Of a stretch of DNA of 64,000 nucleotides, positions 23,096-32,421 are shown one piece after another. The translations under genes and the position numbers were made by a program. Under the pieces are notes generated by a model, which worked only from the letters and a program-made list of their open reading frames with translations, did no database searches and was not told where the DNA came from. The number at the start of each line of letters is the position of its first letter. The stretch's first letter is position 1. Source of the DNA: Terfezia claveryi. Taxonomy: Eukaryota > Ascomycota > Pezizomycetes > Pezizales > Pezizaceae. The DNA lies in the NCBI GenBank assembly GCA_015179025.1, contig WHUX01000010.1:310001-374000 (forward strand), written 5' to 3'.

Positions 23096-24169
23096 ATGCC
23101 CTCCACATTTTTCACGAAACCAGAAGACTACATCCATGAAGCCCCATACACACATCTTCTGCTGACTGGGCTTAGGGAATGCACGTGGTTCATCAACCGG
23201 CTGACAACAAATCCTTCGCCTTATCTCCCTGATTATCCTGATATCCGCAACCTGGTAAAAGTGTGGCGAGAAAATATGTTCCAAGCCCTTATATCATTTT
23301 TTCAAGACGCGATGCAGCCAAAGACGCTAGGTTACTTGCTCCCTAGCCCTAAAGTTTCGATGCTACGGGCATTTCATGCCATTCGGACATATTCGACTTT
23401 GGTACATCAGATCCGGGAAGCACGGGCGGAGTTCGGAGGTGCAAAAGCCCATGCAGAGACTGCCAATATGGCCGTAGTATGGATGGAGATGTGGACAGAC
23501 TTGCAAACTGTGGAATACAGAATGAAGCGTTTCATCAAGCAGGGAGAGATGCCGGAGAATAAGGATATCGATATAACGCTGAGCAGAAGTGCAGATAGGG
23601 CATCGAGATCCCCAATGTACGACAAGAACGGTTGTTTGTACTTTCCTGAAAACACGAAATTCATCTCCGCACCCTTACAATCGTATACAGACCAATCCGC
23701 CTTCTTTGACCTTCCAGAGGATTATGGCACAGTACCGTTCAGTCATCGACTTCTGGAGCCTCTTTTAGCTGCAAAACAGGGCCTAGAAAAGCTCGCCAAA
23801 TTGCAAATCCCTCCAAATGAGGCTGGCCCAGGTCCGCTTGAACATTTCACCGCTTGGCGCCGAGAGATGTACTGTGCCTTAGCCGCATTCCACAGAGATG
23901 TGTTCGAGCCTTCCACCCTCAGAAATATTACCACAGGTAGTAGCTCCAAGGTGAAAGTGATTCGTGCATTGTTCGCCATAAGGTGCTATGCTACTCTGTT
24001 GGAGCAAATTGATTCAGCAAAAGAGGCACTGTATTCCGTACCACAAGCCAGTATCACGCGGGATGCGTGGCATGCCGCGTTGACGGTTCTCGAAACTGTT
24101 GAAGTGACGATGCAACGATTTTTCATGGAGGGTGTAAAGCCGGTGGATAAAGATGTACTACTGGATTAG
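23096..24169 (+). CDS. Unknown protein built from two copies of one helical domain
   Basis: A single open exon of 357 codons starts at ATG 23096. The protein falls into two related halves, offset by about 197 residues. Half one (residues about 12-155) has THLLLTGLRECTWFINRL, WRENMFQALISFFQDAMQP.TL, SMLRAFHAIRTYSTLVHQI and LQTVEYRMKRFIKQGEMPENKD. Half two (about 205-357) has SHRLLEPLLAAKQGLEKL, WRREMYCALAAFHRDVFEP.TL, KVIRALFAIRCYATLLEQI and LETVEVTMQRFFMEGVKPVDKD. Shared positions include WR.(N/E)M..AL..F..D...P.TL, SKV...RA..AIR.Y.TL..QI and TVE..M.RF...G..P..KD. It is all-helical in appearance, with no signal peptide or membrane segment. I do not recognise the family and assign no function. 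Confidence 0.75.
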   Translation: MPSTFFTKPEDYIHEAPYTHLLLTGLRECTWFINRLTTNPSPYLPDYPDIRNLVKVWRENMFQALISFFQDAMQPKTLGYLLPSPKVSMLRAFHAIRTYSTLVHQIREARAEFGGAKAHAETANMAVVWMEMWTDLQTVEYRMKRFIKQGEMPENKDIDITLSRSADRASRSPMYDKNGCLYFPENTKFISAPLQSYTDQSAFFDLPEDYGTVPFSHRLLEPLLAAKQGLEKLAKLQIPPNEAGPGPLEHFTAWRREMYCALAAFHRDVFEPSTLRNITTGSSSKVKVIRALFAIRCYATLLEQIDSAKEALYSVPQASITRDAWHAALTVLETVEVTMQRFFMEGVKPVDKDVLLD

Positions 24170-26275
24170 GCTGATGAGGTATTGGCTGATACACATCCAA
24201 ATAACGGAACTGACCTGTCATCTAGTGAACCACGCCTGTGATTCATTGCGACAAACATCCCTGGTGCCCTTAATGGAGATTCCTGTTTGACAATTGTCGG
24301 TTAACTTTGAAAGGGGGACCGCTGAAAGTGTTTGTACACAGTTTTTTTTGATTTGATGACTTTACCCAAATAGACCCGAAATAAAGCAATAATGTTACTT
24401 GATATATCCCCATATATATTTACATTTACTATTGCACTGAGCAATTGAGCAATTGAGCATTATCTGGGCAGATACGCCTGGTAGAGTGCGTGCCATGAAT
24501 GAGACTTCAAAGAAAAACATAATGCAGAAAAGTCTCAACAGCACTCAGTCCAATTAGTACTGCTACTGAACCTGTAGAGCCAGGCAAGTCGCTATGTAAA
24601 TTTAATAGATGGGCCATCAGGTGCACCTCCAGCACAAATTGGGGGTGGGAAACTGTAACAATTGGCACTGATATTATCAAGCTACAGCTGCTACAGGTTA
24701 CTTACTGTATTTAATACGTACCTAGCCCATTCATGGATATCAAGCTCAAAATAATGCATAACAGCAAGGGTACTTTTCTATGTTCAGCATATTTATGAAC
24801 CCTCACTTTGCTCCTTTGTAGGGGAGATTTACTGATTACACCACGCCGGCTTATTGGAAGAGTGCTGAGCAGGGGGCCATAAGGATAGGGAATAGATGGT
24901 ACTAGTTGACACCTAGGGGAGTATGTACTGCTTTTGGAAGGAGATGAGAGGCCTGTGATTGGACGTCACGATGATTGAGTCCGACTTGAAATTTCTAAGA
25001 ACGGGGATCGTTTTCCTAAATAACCGAGTGGAATGGATACATTAAATATACAACCAATTTGGCATGGCGCCCGTATACGGCGGAGCGAGAACCGAAAAAG
25101 TTAACTCTGCACAAACAGACGAGTGGTAGGGGCTGAATCGGGCCTTAGGAAAATTGGCCGTGTGCTAGGCGGGAGTTATCAGGATATATTAAAGTATTGA
25201 GAAAATTTTTGTATTTGAATAGAGGTTATGGTAATGAGTTGAAATCTTCAATCTTAAAGGATCATTGAATATGATCTATATAAAGCAGGGAAGGTCTTGG
25301 TACTTTGCAGGCAGCACCCATCTTGGTATTCCTAACGTAGGAATAGTGGGGGTACTAGTCATCAGGGGCTTACTGATACTAGTATATACATGCAGGGACC
25401 ACTAGGTTGGTGGATGTATACTTTGGACCAGTTCCATGACCCACATGTGAGCTTGGGACAGGGATGCATGTTGCGCTGATATCTCCTGGATTGGCAGGAG
25501 ATGGGCTCATGGGAACAGGCAGATGACAAGTCGGTCTGGATGAGAAAAACGAAAGATGGGGACAAGGAAGTTATAACGGATTCAGTGGAAAATTTCTTTA
25601 CTCGTTTGAACCCTTAGTTAGTCTCACTTTGAGGGGTTAGGTAGGGCATGAGATATTGGTGGTGGAGGTGTTTTATTTTTGGGGAAGCTGGTCAGGGGCG
25701 TGGTGGGGAGGTAGGGGTTAATTCGGTAATAATGATTTTCTAGGGTCGAGAGGCTAGACGCTTATGTTTCCGTGGATAGGTCCGTCTCATAGCATTATGC
25801 TGCATAGACGTATAGACTTTTAAAGGGAAAAAAAAAAAAAGTAAAAAGTATATACTGTACATGCATATATATGTCAATGTCCAAATAACTTTATAGCCTG
25901 TACCTTCACAAGATGTGAACTTAGATTTTCTAGGGGACAGAACTTTGGTTATTCTTGTTTACATGATCAATTAAATAAACGATTACTTGCGTAATCTATC
26001 ACATAAGCCAAATTTTTTGACTTTTGTTCTATAGCTATAGCTAATATCATATTAGTCAACATTCGTCCCAGAACTTTATTGCTTCATGTACGAATATCAT
26101 TGCGGGCGGCGAGAAATCATGGGCGGCAATTCCGGCCCGGGAATGTCGACCGAGCTGCCGGGTGTAGATCGCTTGTGACAAGCCTTATATAGAGTCGTGC
26201 TTTGGATACGAATGACAGGTTGGTTAGCTAGAAAAACGGTGTCCGGAAATGTTGGAGAGTGTAACCACTAGGACA
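24170..26275. other. 2.1 kb without a supported gene
   Basis: AT-rich intergenic DNA. A TATA-like TCTATATAAAGCAGGG at about 25272-25287 has no gene I can place downstream, and a 13-base A run lies at about 25830. The open frame at 25362-25565 (minus) shows no motif. Confidence 0.5.
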
Positions 26276-26323
26276 AAACGTGATCACTGGGTGCCAGGTT
26301 TGCCTAGACACCGATAGTATATT
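26276..26323 (+). repeat. Dispersed 57-bp repeat, copy 3 (uninterrupted form)
   Basis: ACGTGATCACTGGGTGCCAGGTTTGCC...GATAGTATATTGT gives the empty-site form of copy 2. It then breaks: CCCTCTACGAGGGCCTGATTGAGAC is inserted, followed by a second TAGTATATTGT, so an 11-bp direct duplication flanks the 25-base insert. Confidence 0.7.
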
Positions 26324-26901
26324 GTCCCTCTACGAGGGCCTGATTGAGACTAGTATATTGTAGGATCACAGGAATTGTGAAGAAATGTGGTGAGTACAAA
26401 CAAGCACATCTCATGGCCAACACAGACCGCGTGCCACAGGAAGGTTCTTATCTTACTCATGACTCTTTTATTACCAAAGCTAGATCTTCGTGTTTTTCTC
26501 TCCTCGCAAACTTAGTCAGATATTCCCTTTTCTTAAAAAAATAAAGACTTCAGTTGCACGTGCATGCGTATAAAAAACATTTCAAAACAAAGCATAGGGC
26601 TTGTACCTCTCGTATAAATCTGCCATAAACCCACCAGATCTCTACTCTTCACCAATTCCTCAGATAGCAAAGTTCGTATGATTCTCCTCCACCAACGTAA
26701 ACCGAATCAATTCCACATACACATCCTGTCTTCTTCCAATCCTCTTGTTTATTTCATAGATATCCTCATCAGCTCTTTTGGTTCCTTTTCATATATTGCC
26801 AACATCCCATAGTCAATTGTTAGCAAACCAGCCATTCGTACGTATTCCTTATCCCGCGCGTTGCCAATGCCTTTAACTGACTTTCTTAGACCTCTATAAA
26901 C

Positions 26902-29083
26902 ATGCCTTATGCACGAGCCACTCAGATGGGTTGGTATCCAATGGAACCTACTCCTGGGCAGATTCCAGCACAAACCATTGGAACGGAGATGGGTATCTAT
27001 CCCATGGGACCTATCCCAGCTCAAGTTCCGACACAAGCCAGCCAAGTGCATATGGATATGTTACCAACGGCACCTATCCCAGCCCAAATCTTAGTCTGGC
27101 CGGCACCGGACTCTCGGTCCGAAGTCTCAGGAGCAGCCACTCGAGCTCAGATGAGTATCCCAGCACATGTTCCGACACAAGCCAGCCAAGTGCAAATGGG
27201 TATGTACCCAACGGCACCTATCCCAGCCCAAGCCTCAGCAGCAGCCACTCAAGCTCAGATGGGTATGTACCCCATCCCAGCCCAAGTTCCGACACAAGCC
27301 AGCCAAGTGCATATGGGTATGTACCCAACGTCATCTATCCCAGCCCAAGGCTCAGCAGCAGCCACTCGAGCTCAGATGGGTATGTACCCCATCCCAGCCA
27401 GCCAAGTGCATATGGGGATACTCCCAATGGCACCTATCCCAGCCCAAGCCTCGTCGGAAGCCACCCGAACTCAAATGGGTATGCACATAATGCACACGAT
27501 GACACCTACCCCAGTCCAAGTCCCAGCTGAGGTTCCGGCCCAAGATTATCATTACTCCAACACAGCCAACTCATCCATGTATCATCCAGTTAACATGCCC
27601 ACTGTCTCAGTAAGTTCTTAATCCCTCTGACAGCCTAATGCCGTTCCACCTATGTTCTCTCCAATTCTTTGGTTGTGTTTTTCACCGCCTAGGCCTTCAT
27701 CATTTTGTGATTCCCAAAGACCTTCCCTTCTCTAATTCATATATATGATCCAATACTAAATCCTACTAGTCCGTCAAATATATGTCCCCAGACGATTTCT
27801 CAAGAACGAAGCTCAAGGACTTTGAACAACCATCAACTACCACTACGGGGACCTCCAAAGCCCCGCTAGGATGTGTTGCGAATATCAGTGACGTAAACAT
27901 GAGTCTCGAGGACCACTTTGACCGGTATATTACTGCATTGATAGAAAAGGTATGCTTTAAAATTAAGGAGAGTGTTCCCAGCCAGGGGCCTTTCAATGGC
28001 CCAGACCCCCTGACCACTTATAATGCGCTTGACCAAAAGTCAGAGTTCACCCAAGCAAAGCGGCCAAGGGAGTGTAATACTTCCCAGGGTGTGGGTGCCC
28101 AACCACCAAAAAGGCAAAGGACCAATTCTAGTGAGACTTCTGATCCTGTGAAGGTACTTACCCGGAATAAATCTCCTGCCCCACCAGTCACCGCGGAGAT
28201 TTTGGCATACGTTAGGTCCAGGCCGGCACCGCTGGGCTGTGTCAAGCCTCAGGCTGTGTTCAGGGAAACCCCGCCATTACCTACTGTGCCGTGGAGTTTT
28301 GACCGAGATATCAGCTACTTAGATCAAGCAGAGAGGGTCCCAGGGGATGCGGTCCCTCGTCATGAGCTAGGTAGGTCAAATGCGAGTACTGAATTTACAA
28401 AAAGACGAAAGGATCAGGGAGAGGGTCGACAACAGACGGAGACCAATGATAAACCTACACACGTCGCAGCATCTACACCGACGAAGTTAGGTCATCGGCC
28501 TTACCCACGGCAAGCAGCACAACTCCCGCCACTGCAGCTGCCGACTGTATTGCGGTCACCCACGCTCTCTGCCCCTTCCAGACCCACGATAACCCCCTCG
28601 CCCACAAACTCCGACCACAGATCGCCTAAGGCCACGCCAGCTCTTCAACCACTGCTCCTGCCAACTCCCATACCATCTAAGGCCACACCACCAACACCCA
28701 ATTCCTCTACTGCTCTCAAGTCCGCAACTTCCTCTCGGCGGAGCTCTGGGCGAACATCGAGAACCACGTCGACAACCACGTCGACTGCTTCAAATGGTAG
28801 TCACCACGGGAGCCGCTGTGTGCAACCACCGCCCGTCGCATTCACTGGAACACTGGTAGAACTCATGAAAATTATAAGACAACGTGAGCCCCTCGTCGCA
28901 AATTTGCTCGAGGAGTGGATGGCCGTCAGTAAGTTTTCTGGTGACACGCCTACCCAACTTCTGGAGGCGATTTCAGAGAGGTGTAGGGGAGTGGTAGAAG
29001 ACACCTTCAAAAGACTCGGAATTTGGATTCCTCGACCTCCCAAAATAATACTGCCTCCGGAGGGGTCTAAGGTAGCGACGTGA
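26902..29083 (+). CDS. Two-exon low-complexity protein, function unknown
   Basis: Exon 1 is 26902-27609. A phase-0 intron of 160 bp (GTAAGT at 27610, CTAAATCCTACTAG to 27769) leads to exon 2, 27770-29083, which enters the next long frame just before its ATG at 27782. The joined product is about 673 residues. The first 200 residues are built from repeats of Met-Gly-Met-Tyr-Pro, Pro-Ile-Pro-Ala-Gln and Gln-Ala-Ser-Gln-Val-His-Met. The middle is rich in Ser, Thr and Pro with basic patches (KRPRE, PPKRQR) and looks disordered. The C-terminal 90 residues are more ordered: TGTLVELMKIIRQREPLVA, LLEEWMAVSKFSGDT and LLEAISERCRGVVEDTFKRL. No known domain is seen. It may be a nuclear or phase-separating protein, but that is only inference from composition. 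Confidence 0.65.
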
Positions 29084-30058
29084 GTGGGAGTGGTTCTTTG
29101 TGTGGCATCTTCTATAGTTAAGTTTGGGATGACTAGAAGGGTCTTCTATGGAAATTAGTACTGCCTTGTTATAGTGGTCCGGGGTTTTGTGATTCATTAT
29201 CTGTATTTCTCTCTGTTTTCGTGTTTTTATATATTTTTATTAGATACTCATTACTCATATGCGGTCCCAGTTCTGTTTTCATATCATCCCTGTTATTTTA
29301 TCTTGCATACTTCAAAGCACAATCTGGCTGGAGAGGTTATTTGGAGTGAAGAAACATTGGAGGCGGTTTCTCATTGGATCAAGAGTACAGCTCAGTAGGG
29401 AGGGGGAAGAAAGTGCCAGGATGCGATCAGGGGAGTGTGGCGTTCTTTTTCTTTCAAGGCGGTTTGGTAGGGTTATTAATGATACCCCCCAAAGCCGAGG
29501 ATACTAAGCCAAATCAATTGTAATTCTTTTTCTTTTCCAATTCGAATTCAAAACCAGTGCGTTTGGGAATTATTGGGGTGTTCATCAAACAGTTGGAGAT
29601 AATCTAGCCAATATCCTTAGCAGGAAAATAGGGCAGGGTGCGATAGTGTTCATTCTTTGGGGTAATGGGCCTCTAAGAAGCCCGTCCTATACTTTCAAAC
29701 TTCATTCAATTGAACTAAATATTCATGATTAGGTGGTGCATAAAATAGAAAATTGAGCCAAAATCATTCCAGCTATATAATCAAAAAACCAGAGAACGCT
29801 TAAACCCGTAGGGGCTTTTACTTATACCTGAGAAGCCCCCCAATGCAATGTACTAGAACAAAACCTAAATTCTCATTTGAGGCCTTGTGTTAGATTTTGA
29901 ATAAATCGTCACGTGGGTTGCGAAGAATAAGGATACATGCGTAGCTCTGTTGGCGGTACATAAAATCAAAAGGTGAAGAATCAAGTGCAATGATAAAGGT
30001 AATTTCTGAGTTGTAAAATCTATTTATAATTGTAACTTCTCTTGTTCTTTGCATTAAA

Positions 30059-30155
30059 GACGTCGTGCCCGAGTGGTTAAGGGGAGTGATTAGAATGTCT
30101 GCATTTAATTATCACTTACGTTCTGCGTGCGCAAGTTCGAGTCTTGTCGACGTCG
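30059..30155 (+). tRNA. tRNA-Ser (anticodon AGA) with a 15-nt intron
   Basis: The acceptor stem GACGTCG/CGACGTC is perfect. The anticodon stem AGTGA/TCACT encloses TT-AGA-A, with a 15-nt intron (TGTCTGCATTTAATT) one base after the anticodon. The long variable arm ACG-TTCTG-CGT is the mark of tRNA-Ser, and the T arm is GCAAG-TTCGAGT-CTTGT. A T-rich run follows within 10 bases. Confidence 0.9.
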
Positions 30156-30550
30156 TCAAGTTTTTTTGCGAGAGCATAGTCCATCATCTTATAATGTTTT
30201 AATATAATAATATCTCAAGAGAATCTAGATCTGTCTGTTTTTTGGTGCCTGACCGATTTATTACCCGGTCCTTAAATTGAAGAAATGAAACCCTAACTTA
30301 CTTATGCCGGGAATTGACTGGGCTTTACTAAGTTGTTTCATTGTTAGGTCCGGTCAAACGCCCCTTTGAAGGTGACAAGCTAGATTTGGTCAAATCTGAT
30401 ATCTAGTGAATAGCGAATGTGCGAAGAGCGAAGGTGAAAATTCTGCGGTGGAGGTTCAGCGGGGCGGATAGATTTCCTTACTTTCATGTAATTAAGCAAG
30501 CGGCTTCTCTCTTATAGGATATACGAATATATAGCAGAACGAATTCTTCA

Positions 30551-30570
30551 TGGTAGCAACACCCCGATCT
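30551..30570 (+). other. Primer-binding site of the copia element
   Basis: TGGTAGCAACACC begins at the first base after the 5' LTR end. TGGTAGC is the usual start of sites complementary to the 3' CCA end of a tRNA (Ty1 uses TGGTAGCGCC with initiator tRNA-Met). The exact tRNA was not determined. Confidence 0.6.
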
Positions 30571-30639
30571 ATATGAGCAACCCAGACTCCAGTCTGCCTG
30601 CCTTACCACCGTCTCGATCGACTACACCCGCACCAATAT

Positions 30640-31896
30640 ATGGCCGACACCATGTTCAAACCACCCAAGGTGGCACGCGCCCTCAAAGACCAAGATAATT
30701 ACCACTCATGGGTAACCAGCATGTCCAGGATCCTACGACTGGCCAACCTTGCCCCAGTGGTAACAGGAACTGAGATAAGAAAACCTACAATTGCAGAAGA
30801 GCAATGGCAGATAAAGTGCGATAAAGCACTCATAACCATTATTGCCAACTGCGAAGAAGAAGCCCAGATGCTCATTGAAGCATGTGAGACCGCTGCCGAA
30901 GCATGGGGAATACTCAAAGATCATTACGAAGGCAGAACTCCGACGCACCTATCTGTCCTTCTACTCAATATTACTGCTCTCCGATTCGATGACAGGAAAA
31001 CTACTATTGCCGACCATATTACCACCTTCGAAGGCAAATGGAACCTACTCCGTCTAAACACAGCCTTCACTACAGCAGGAACCGACACCCTGGCTGCTGG
31101 TATGAAGAACTTCTGCAACACCGACGCCTTGAAAGCAACGATGCTTCTTACTACGTTACCAAGAATTTCTACCTACCAAAATATCATCGATAACATTACT
31201 GCTAGCACCTCCGTCCCAACCTATGCTACGACAGTTCTAAGGTTAAGAGAATTGTCAGAACGAGCTAAGGGAACCAACAATCGAGAAAAACCTGCTGAAC
31301 CCCCGTCCGCTTTCTTCAGTGCCATTAGAAACTGTGGATATTGCAAATCAAAAGGATGGCCAGGTACCTCCCATAATGAATCTGAATGCCGTACTAAGAA
31401 GCGAGATCAAAATCAAGCTCGAGCACACCTCACTACCACACTACAAGACGAGGATGAATGGTCAGGTCTTAACTTTGCAATTGACACTACTCCAGTTAGT
31501 AAAACTGCTATGGACACAGAATTAGACAAAACAGGATGGTGGGTTGATACCTGCTCATCAGTTCACATAACCAACGACATCAATGATCTTATCAAACTCG
31601 AACCATGGCGACAACCAGTTAGAACAGGAGCTGGATCAATCTATTCTACATACAAAGGGATAGTTACTACTCATGACTTAACTCTTCAGTCTGTTCTCTA
31701 TATCGCCGAATTTCCAAAGAAGATTATTAGTGTCTCCTCTCTCGCTAAGGATGGCTGGGGTCTTCTCTTTCATAAAGGTAGAGGAGAGCTCCAAAAGGAA
31801 GGCACCTTAATTCAAGTTGAACAGGAAGGAAATCTATATCAATTAAGACAAGCTGAGGTAAACCTTACGGAAAAGGAATGGCATGAAAGGACCTAG
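30640..31896 (+). CDS. gag: Copia Gag with zinc knuckle and protease domain
   Basis: An open frame of 418 codons begins with ATG 30640, about 90 bp after the LTR. The N-terminal 200 residues are a copia-type Gag/UBN2 domain (ALKDQDNYHSWVTSMSRIL ... ACETAAEAWGILKDHYEGR). A zinc knuckle follows at about residues 230-250 (CGYCKSKGWPGTSHNESEC, C-X2-C-X9-H-X4-C). Next comes an aspartic protease-like segment with WWVDTCSSVHIT near residue 304, where DTC replaces the usual D(S/T)G, then LQSVLYIAEFPKKIISVSSL and a GAG-pre-integrase-like end (GTLIQVEQEGNLYQLRQAE). It stops where integrase would begin. In the family, Gag forms the particle and protease cuts the polyprotein. The frame is intact, unlike the other elements here. 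Confidence 0.85.
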   Translation: MADTMFKPPKVARALKDQDNYHSWVTSMSRILRLANLAPVVTGTEIRKPTIAEEQWQIKCDKALITIIANCEEEAQMLIEACETAAEAWGILKDHYEGRTPTHLSVLLLNITALRFDDRKTTIADHITTFEGKWNLLRLNTAFTTAGTDTLAAGMKNFCNTDALKATMLLTTLPRISTYQNIIDNITASTSVPTYATTVLRLRELSERAKGTNNREKPAEPPSAFFSAIRNCGYCKSKGWPGTSHNESECRTKKRDQNQARAHLTTTLQDEDEWSGLNFAIDTTPVSKTAMDTELDKTGWWVDTCSSVHITNDINDLIKLEPWRQPVRTGAGSIYSTYKGIVTTHDLTLQSVLYIAEFPKKIISVSSLAKDGWGLLFHKGRGELQKEGTLIQVEQEGNLYQLRQAEVNLTEKEWHERT

Positions 31897-31969
31897 GTTG
31901 ATCGAGCTCAGGGCACAGGCAGGCATGACAGATTGAGGAAACGAGGGATTGGGAGGGCGTCATCCCATT

Positions 31970-31978
31970 AGGAGGGCG
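31970..31978 (+). other. Polypurine tract of the copia element
   Basis: AGGAGGGCG abuts the TG of the 3' LTR, as expected for the plus-strand primer site. A similar GGGAGGGCG lies 20 bases upstream. Confidence 0.6.
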
Positions 31979-32204
31979 TGTTGGAACAAAGGTAGTAAGG
32001 GTGACGCAGGCATAGAGCGAATGAGTGAATGTGCGAAGAGCGAATGTGCGAATTGTGCAGTGAGTATGCGAACTGTAGAATGGATGTATCAGCGGGGTAC
32101 TTAAGACAGACAGTTTTCCTTACTTTCATGTAATTAAGATAGTGGCTTCTCTCTTATAGGATATACAAATATATCTCTCTCACATAAGAAGAACGAATTC
32201 TTCA

Positions 32205-32421
32205 TAAAGAATTATGTTCTTCGTATATATATCGCGAGAGAAAGAGTAGTATATTCGTATACTTAATAAAAGAAGCCGATTGCTGGATAAAACATGAAAG
32301 TAAGGTAATCTGTCCGTCTTAAATACCCCGCTGATACATCCATTCTGCAGTTCGCACACTCATTCTTCAATTCGCACATTCGCTCTATGCCTGCGTCATC
32401 CTTATTACCTCTGCTTCAACA
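32205..32421 (-). mobile_element. Inverted solo LTR of the same copia family
   Basis: Starting at the base after the 3' LTR, the sequence matches that LTR in reverse: GTTCTTCG, AAGAAGCCG, CATGAAAGTAAGG, TACCCCGCTGATACATCCATT and TGCCTGCGTCATCC, ending GCTTCAACA. With the 3' LTR it forms a head-to-head palindrome of about 440 bp. Differences between the arms show that they are separate copies and not a recent fold. Confidence 0.75.

Larger units (their letters stand above)
30342..32204 (+). mobile_element. Non-autonomous Ty1/copia element keeping only gag-protease
   Basis: A 5' LTR (about 30342-30550) ends AATTCTTCA, directly followed by a primer-binding site TGGTAGCAACACC. One open gag-protease frame follows, then a purine tract AGGAGGGCG and a 3' LTR (31979-32204) starting TGTTGGAACA and ending AATTCTTCA. 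Integrase, reverse transcriptase and RNase H are absent: only about 80 bp separate the gag-protease stop from the purine tract. The LTRs share the inner half well (TTTCCTTACTTTCATGTAAT ... GGCTTCTCTCTTATAGGATA), but the 5' LTR start is diverged. I saw no clear target duplication. Confidence 0.8.
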
